This document shows positions 8,536 to 11,845 of a stretch of DNA of 11,845 nucleotides, in pieces. Made by a program: the position numbers and the translations under genes. The notes beneath the pieces were generated by a model. The model searched no databases, was not told where the DNA came from, and worked only from the letters and a program-made list of their open reading frames with translations. Origin of the DNA: Planctomycetaceae bacterium (GTDB lineage: Bacteria; Planctomycetota; Planctomycetia; Planctomycetales; Planctomycetaceae); the NCBI GenBank assembly GCA_020426065.1, contig JAGQQT010000071.1, positions 1 through 11,845 on the forward strand, written 5' to 3'. How positions within the stretch are numbered: the stretch's first letter is position 1; each line of letters begins with the position of its first letter.

Positions 8536-8614
8536 TTGCGGCTTCGTTCACCAGGGAAGTCGTTTTAGGATCACTTCTTACCACAATACTTGCACCTAGC
8601 AGCAAGGGTACACA

Positions 8615-9127
8615 ATGAAGTACGAATTGACTAGAGACATTGATGATAAATTATTATTTAAAAGCGAATACAGAATGGCTTTCTTGTCTGTATACGTAAC
8701 CAGTATTGTGATTTTCTTTTGCGGAATAGCCAGTTTATTTTTTATATACATCGTTTTGTCGGACACACTTCCTCATCCACCGGGAATTATTAACAAAATT
8801 GCATATACGTTATTTTTATCTATGGTTGCTTCGGCTATGATCTACAGGTCGATTATTATTTATTACAGAAATGCTGCATGCATTGAATTCTCCAACAAGG
8901 ACAGAGAGATAATAGTTCACTATATGTATCCGATGAGCAAAAAAGTTGTCTCTGTAGATGGCAACTTGTACATGGAGCTGCAAACTCGAGGGAATGGACA
9001 TCTTCTCAAAGTCACCGATAGAAAGTCTGGAAAGTGTGTTTTTTCAATAGAGATAGAGCAATGCTATGAAGCCGCAGTCGAACTTGCTTCTCTTGTAAAT
9101 GGCGGGGTGGCAGGGTCAGTAGCGTAG
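8615..9127 (+). CDS. Small two-helix membrane protein, hypothetical
   Basis: 170 aa, not recognised. A short charged N-terminus (MKYELTRDIDDKLLFKSEYRM) is followed by two hydrophobic helices (about 22-50 and 60-82). A soluble domain of about 85 residues follows, in short beta-like stretches ('AACIEFSNKDREIIVHYMYP', 'NLYMELQTRGNGHLLKVTD', 'KCVFSIEI') and a terminal helix. The pattern recalls small membrane-anchored PH-like proteins, but that is only an impression. Neighbouring immunity-type genes make an immunity role for a membrane or periplasmic toxin possible, as inference. The gene is AT-rich compared with the genes before 8174. AAGGG six bases before ATG supports the start. The last residues (GGVAGSVA) and the stop codon come from a REP repeat copy, so the original C-terminus may have been replaced. 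Confidence 0.75.
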   Translation: MKYELTRDIDDKLLFKSEYRMAFLSVYVTSIVIFFCGIASLFFIYIVLSDTLPHPPGIINKIAYTLFLSMVASAMIYRSIIIYYRNAACIEFSNKDREIIVHYMYPMSKKVVSVDGNLYMELQTRGNGHLLKVTDRKSGKCVFSIEIEQCYEAAVELASLVNGGVAGSVA

Positions 9128-9128
9128 C
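9101..9128 (+). repeat. REP-like hairpin repeat, copy 3a (truncated, within a CDS end)
   Basis: Left half of the repeat (GGCGGGGTGGCAGGGTCA, GTAGCGTAGC), broken off in the loop and followed directly by the full copy 3b. It lacks the right stem arm. Its reading gives GGVAGSVA and the TAG stop of the upstream gene. Confidence 0.85.
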
Positions 9129-9168
9129 GGCGGGGTGGCAGGGTCTGGAGCGCTGCGAATGGCCCTGA
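9129..9168 (+). repeat. REP-like hairpin repeat, copy 3b (forward)
   Basis: Full-length copy: GGCGGGGTGGCAGGGTCT, GGAGCGCTGCGAATGG, CCCTGA. It forms a tandem head-to-tail pair with 3a. The loop carries CT for CA and GA for GG changes relative to the other copies. Confidence 0.9.
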
Positions 9169-9245
9169 TAATCAGGTGCCAAGCCCACACTTGTGTGAGT
9201 ATGATCGTGCAGTCATAGTGAGTATCTCGTTTCTTTAAAAGGACC

Positions 9246-10391
9246 ATGCCAAACAATTCACGTTTATTTAGAATTCCTACGCTGAGCGTGGCAATGGAAG
9301 CGTATATGTCCTTCCGACAGCAGAACAAGAATCCAGATCACGCATGGCGTATGAATTTCAGGCCAGCATTACTTGCGGCAGGCTTGCCATATTTCTTGAT
9401 TGATGAAGATCACCGTTGGAACTATGTGTTAAATCACGGTGAAGACCTTGAGAGTGGCTGGAATCCCACTTGGATTACGCAGTTGCAGGCTGCTGACATA
9501 TTGCGATTGCTCACTTCGCATTACGAGAATCACGCTGGCCTTGAATTGTTCACCGCGCTGAAGAAGAGACGTCTATTCAGAATACCTACGCTGAGCGTGG
9601 CAATGGCTTATACCACAAGAATCTGGTCAACCATGAATCACAATGATCTTGCCACCATCGAGCAACGTCTGGGGCTCACACCACCAGAAGCTTACTCCCA
9701 ATTACTGATCAAGCGTGTTGCCATCAATGGATTGAATCTCGAACCCTACTTACAGCAAGACCCGAGAGAACTGCTGATCCAGAATCTCGAACTCCGAATG
9801 TGCCCCGTTCCCAATGGGTTTGGTGGTGCATCCTGGCCTGACAATTATATTTGCATCGGAGACGATGGTTGCGGAAACTACTACTGCATTTCGTCAGACG
9901 ATCCGAGTTGTGCCGTACTCTTCTTTGATCACGAAGCCGACATATTCGAACAAATCAGCGAAAATCTGCCTGATTACATCAAGTATATTACTGATCTACT
10001 CAGCAGGGTTCATAATAACTCCCCATCGGACGTGGACGAGGCATCAAGAAATGGAAAGTCAATGCCGCCATCGCCCGATGCGGTAGTCACTCGTGCTGAA
10101 AAGCCAAGAGAGAGTGTGCTCAATCCTATAACATTTGAAGAATGGATCGCGTTTGTTAACTCCGACAATGAATTGCAAATGAGAGGATTTCGCTCAAGAG
10201 TCAATCCATTTACCCTGGAAGAGTTTCGTACTGACTGCCCTGGGTTGGCGATTTTGGATACTCAGCCCAAGCCAATTGAATTTGAACATGCGTTTGGTCG
10301 TATCATCGTTCATCGTCCTGGAGAGGCTGCTCTTTTAAAACTGAATCAAATTGCCAGGGCATTAAATGCATCTGTAATTACAGGGTGGTGA
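9246..10391 (+). CDS. Composite protein with SUKH (SMI1/KNR4) immunity-like domain
   Basis: 381 aa, mosaic. Residues 6-17 and 109-120 are the identical peptide RLFRIPTLSVAM. Residues 18-108 are unrecognised (LLAAGLPYFLIDEDHRWNYV, then LTSHYENHAGLELFTALKK). Residues about 130-255 look like a SUKH domain, with the core pattern 'YICIGDDGCGNYYCISSDD' (201-219) and the 'ATIEQRLGLTPPEAYSQLL' (136-154) opening typical of SMI1/KNR4 proteins. After a polar linker (256-290), residues 293-380 form another small domain ('TFEEWIAFVNSDNEL', 'GLAILDTQPKPIEF', 'GRIIVHRPGEAALLKLNQIA'), possibly also immunity-related. SUKH proteins commonly neutralise polymorphic nuclease toxins; the role here is inference. 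ATG at 9246 has AAAAGGA only two bases upstream. The SUKH part could be made separately from ATG at 9633, so the fused N-terminus may be an accident of insertion. Confidence 0.75.
   Translation: MPNNSRLFRIPTLSVAMEAYMSFRQQNKNPDHAWRMNFRPALLAAGLPYFLIDEDHRWNYVLNHGEDLESGWNPTWITQLQAADILRLLTSHYENHAGLELFTALKKRRLFRIPTLSVAMAYTTRIWSTMNHNDLATIEQRLGLTPPEAYSQLLIKRVAINGLNLEPYLQQDPRELLIQNLELRMCPVPNGFGGASWPDNYICIGDDGCGNYYCISSDDPSCAVLFFDHEADIFEQISENLPDYIKYITDLLSRVHNNSPSDVDEASRNGKSMPPSPDAVVTRAEKPRESVLNPITFEEWIAFVNSDNELQMRGFRSRVNPFTLEEFRTDCPGLAILDTQPKPIEFEHAFGRIIVHRPGEAALLKLNQIARALNASVITGW
9261..9297 (+). repeat. 37-bp direct repeat encoding RLFRIPTLSVAM, copy 1
   Basis: Differs from copy 2 at three bases only, all synonymous in the reading frame of the host gene. 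The centre, ACGCT-G-AGCGT, is an inverted repeat able to form a short hairpin. The GAATTCCTACGCT / AGCGTGG pattern resembles interspersed hairpin repeats that I recall in several bacterial phyla. Confidence 0.9.
9570..9606 (+). repeat. 37-bp direct repeat encoding RLFRIPTLSVAM, copy 2
   Basis: Second copy, 309 bp after the first and in the same reading frame (309 = 3 x 103). It sits just before the SUKH-like domain of the same protein. The same central ACGCT-G-AGCGT inverted repeat is present. Confidence 0.9.
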
Positions 10392-10453
10392 CTTAAAATA
10401 ACTGCTCGTATTAGACACGCTTGTGTGTGAAGACGGACCGGCGGCTGCTCCAA

Positions 10454-10490
10454 TCAGGGCCATCCGCTGCGATCCTGACCCTGCCACCCG
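10454..10490 (-). repeat. REP-like hairpin repeat, copy 4 (inverted)
   Basis: On the minus strand: CGGGTGGCAGGGTCAGG, ATCGCAGCGGATGG, CCCTGA, then the TTGGAGCAG flank shared with copy 2. The 8-bp stem is intact. It is followed within about 10 bp by the truncated toxin coding remnant. Confidence 0.9.
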
Positions 10491-10500
10491 TCACGGCAGC

Positions 10501-10650
10501 GGCTTGCACACTCATAAGGGAATCCAAGCGGCGGCCGATCGCCTCGAAGAAGCCATTAAAGGCATCGATGACTGGGCCACGGCCAGAGAAAAGTTGATTG
10601 AAGAACTGAACACCATTGGTGACGAAATTCAGCATGGAACCTTCCCCTGA
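10501..10650 (+). pseudogene. C-terminal remnant of an AHH-family nuclease toxin
   Basis: About 49 codons reading GLHTHKGIQAAADRLEEA, IKGIDDWATAREKLIEEL, NTIGDEIQHGTFP, stop. The pattern 'LHT...(Y/I)...A..RLEEA......L.EL..I..E...GTFP' matches, from memory, the end of AHH-type (HNH/Endo VII superfamily) toxin nucleases found at the C-termini of polymorphic toxins. The catalytic AHH region upstream is absent, and an inverted REP copy occupies that place. The frame is open back through the repeat to a GTG at 10423, which would give a 75-aa hybrid. The Imm11-like gene begins 17 bp after the stop, the usual toxin-immunity spacing. An unrelated small helical protein is the alternative. A nuclease activity from this piece is not expected. 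Confidence 0.6.
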
Positions 10651-10667
10651 CCAACTAAGGAAGAACA

Positions 10668-11219
10668 ATGAACTACTATAAATACGACATCGATTGCAAT
10701 GAATATGCTGGCATTCGCTTTGATCAACCAGAGTGCGACCAGGTACTACATACGCGTAGAAGAACTGATCCTATAAGTTCGGAATGGCAGCCCCCCACAG
10801 CTATTGTTGTTGCCTATGAAGATAGTCTAGAAGGAGACTTTCCTTGTCTGTTCGACTATTCGAATATTCCTATCTTCAGCCAGCGTGCCTGGGAGTGCCT
10901 GGAGCCAGTCATTGGACAGGATTGCGAGCCACTCCCGTTTATCCACCCGAATGGTCAAAAATACCTGATTGTCCATCTCATGGGGCGTATCGATGCTTTG
11001 GATGAAGAAAGATCTGAACTTAGAAGAAGCAAGGTCGACAACAGGGTCAACAGGGTATATAAATATTCCCTTAAAGAAGAGATGTTACATGGCAAGCATC
11101 TCTTCCGTTTGCCGATTGAATCGGGCAGTGACCTGCTAGTCGATGATTTATTTCGGGAAACAGTGGAGAAGAATGATTTGAAGGGCCTGCTGTTTAATCC
11201 GATTCCGCGGGTCCAATAG
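10668..11219 (+). CDS. Imm11/DUF1629-like immunity protein
   Basis: A 183-aa soluble protein resembling the Imm11 (MXAN_0049, DUF1629) immunity family. The supporting pattern is 'IPIFSQRAWECLEPVIG' (67-83), 'EPLPFIHPNGQKYLIVHL' (87-104), 'IDALDEERSEL' (108-118), then a C-terminal 'HLFRLP...DLLVDDLFRETVEKNDLKGLLFNPI' (144-179). Proteins of this family are found next to polymorphic toxins and are thought to bind and block them. Its likely partner would be the AHH-type toxin whose last codons lie 17 bp upstream; pairing is inferred from position. The gene is complete, with AAGGAAG about 6 bases before ATG. It is an orphan here because the toxin is truncated. Base composition is AT-richer than the genes before 8174. 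The family name is from motif memory only. Confidence 0.75.
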   Translation: MNYYKYDIDCNEYAGIRFDQPECDQVLHTRRRTDPISSEWQPPTAIVVAYEDSLEGDFPCLFDYSNIPIFSQRAWECLEPVIGQDCEPLPFIHPNGQKYLIVHLMGRIDALDEERSELRRSKVDNRVNRVYKYSLKEEMLHGKHLFRLPIESGSDLLVDDLFRETVEKNDLKGLLFNPIPRVQ

Positions 11220-11270
11220 AACTGGACCATTTCGCTCGGTGCATTAACTATGAACAGCTGAAATCACGGC

Positions 11271-11310
11271 GGCGGGGTGGCAGGGGCAGGAGCGCAGCGG
11301 ATGGCCCTGA
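11271..11310 (+). repeat. REP-like hairpin repeat, copy 5 (forward)
   Basis: Full copy: GGCGGGGTGGCAGGGGCAGG, AGCGCAGCGGATGG, CCCTGA. It lies 51 bp after the Imm11-like gene and 43 bp before the RAYT start codon, the relation expected between a REP and its own RAYT. Confidence 0.92.
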
Positions 11311-11353
11311 CAAATTGCTGAACTCTCCCCACCTGAACGCTACAATCTCGTCA

Positions 11354-11845
11354 ATGGGATCATCACGACAACCACATCGCAGCAACTACAACATTCCAGG
11401 TCAGGCTCATGAATTGACCTGGACTTGCTACCATCGCTGTCCATTTCTTTCCAAAGAACAAACTTGCGAATGGCTGGCAGACGCACTCAACGCTGCCCGC
11501 AGCCAACTGAATTTTTCGGTTTGGGCATATGTCTTCATGCCGGAACACGTCCATCTCATTATCTACCCGAATAATCGAACTTACGAAATCGAGACCATCC
11601 GACAGACAATCAAAGAGCCTTGTGCCCGTACAGCTGTTGCCTGGTTGAAAGACAACGCTCCCGAGTGGCTCCCCAGAATCACGAGGCAGAAAGGGAAACG
11701 GATTCGCAGGTACTTCTGGCAGACAGGTGGCGGGTACGACCGGAATATCGAGCAGGGAAGCACGTTGCTTGAGATGATTGACTATGTCCACGAAAATCCC
11801 TGCCGCAAGGGTTTCGTTCAACGAGCATCTGACTGGAAGTGGTCC
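11354..11845 (+). CDS. REP-associated tyrosine transposase (RAYT, Y1/HUH), 3' end outside window
   Basis: 164 codons in frame from ATG 11354 to the window edge, no stop. Residues 20-29 'ELTWTCYHRC' open the fold. The HUH metal-binding motif is 'MPEHVHLII' (62-70) with His65 and His67. A basic 'RQKGKRIRRYFWQTGGGYDRNI' region (111-132) and 'LLEMIDYVHENPCRKGFV' (138-155) follow. Tyr144 is the likely catalytic nucleophile, and the ending 'RASDWKWS' (157-164) is typical just before the last residues of RAYTs. RAYTs cut and join single-stranded REP hairpins and are thought to spread them. The only missing part is probably a short C-terminus. A REP copy lies 43 bp upstream and others nearby, so this protein plausibly acts on the repeats here. 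All key residues are present. Its own promoter was not recognised. Confidence 0.92.
   Translation, partial: MGSSRQPHRSNYNIPGQAHELTWTCYHRCPFLSKEQTCEWLADALNAARSQLNFSVWAYVFMPEHVHLIIYPNNRTYEIETIRQTIKEPCARTAVAWLKDNAPEWLPRITRQKGKRIRRYFWQTGGGYDRNIEQGSTLLEMIDYVHENPCRKGFVQRASDWKWS

Larger units (their letters stand above)
8175..8614. other. Gene-free interval with repeats and a RAYT relic
   Basis: 440 bp between the rhomboid gene and the small membrane-protein gene. It holds, in order, a forward REP-like hairpin (8230-8262), a decayed RAYT 3' fragment (8270-8401) and an inverted REP-like hairpin (8499-8535). An imperfect direct repeat of about 26 bp lies at 8197-8223 and 8398-8423. I see no convincing intact gene. 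A 69-codon open frame at 8390-8599 runs through the relic tail and the repeat and is most likely not a gene. The last ~80 bp before 8615 probably carry the promoter of the next gene, but no clear -35/-10 pair was found. Confidence 0.7.

Noticed and set aside
8390..8599. 69-codon plus-strand open frame containing APIRAIRCAPDP
   Set aside because: It starts in the RAYT relic tail and reads through an inverted REP. The same repeat-derived peptide appears in the frame at 10423, so it comes from the repeat and not from a gene.
9186..9197. CACAC-TT-GTGTG inverted repeat before the SUKH-like gene, with a similar ACACGCTTGTGTGT at 10415-10428
   Set aside because: Too short to distinguish from chance, and the two copies do not align well outside the CACAC/GTGTG core. 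Not called as an operator.
8230..11310. CRISPR array
   Set aside because: The repeats are hundreds of bases apart, in both orientations, with genes between them and no cas genes. They fit REP elements, not a CRISPR.

Overview
The window looks like part of a Planctomycetes chromosome (Gimesia/Rubinisphaera-like; genus not determinable from sequence alone). The evidence is a secreted PQQ-type beta-propeller with the 'WAQFRGDRGQG' opening common in this phylum, a thioredoxin/haem-motif/PDZ composite protein, a rhomboid with a long soluble tail, an lpxB gene, an MfnE-like small amino-acid-kinase protein, and a REP/RAYT repeat system.

Positions 1-8174 are ordinary chromosomal genes. A plus-strand exported thioredoxin-like/PDZ protein (9-1340) meets a minus-strand series stop-to-stop. 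Read in its own direction, that series is lpxB (lipid A disaccharide synthase), an SDR oxidoreductase, an exported PQQ beta-propeller protein, purF (amidophosphoribosyltransferase) and an amino-acid-kinase-family protein. A plus-strand rhomboid protease gene (7311-8174) diverges from lpxB.

Positions 8175-11845 form an accessory region of different character: partly AT-rich, mosaic, and studded with a roughly 40-bp hairpin repeat. There are six copies in five places, both orientations, and one tandem pair in which the first copy is cut short. A Y1/HUH transposase of the RAYT type, running off the right edge, begins 43 bp after the last repeat. A degenerate 3' fragment of a related RAYT lies at 8270-8401 between two repeats. 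Between the repeats are a small two-helix membrane protein, a composite protein with a SUKH (SMI1/KNR4) immunity-like domain, the last ~50 codons of what looks like an AHH-family nuclease toxin, and an intact Imm11/DUF1629-like immunity gene 17 bp after that toxin remnant.

My reading is that this is an orphan-immunity region of a polymorphic-toxin system, reshaped by a REP/RAYT element family. Repeats sit directly against gene remnants in at least two places, and in one place a repeat supplies the C-terminus and stop codon of a gene. Family assignments for the accessory genes come from remembered motifs and were not checked by any search.
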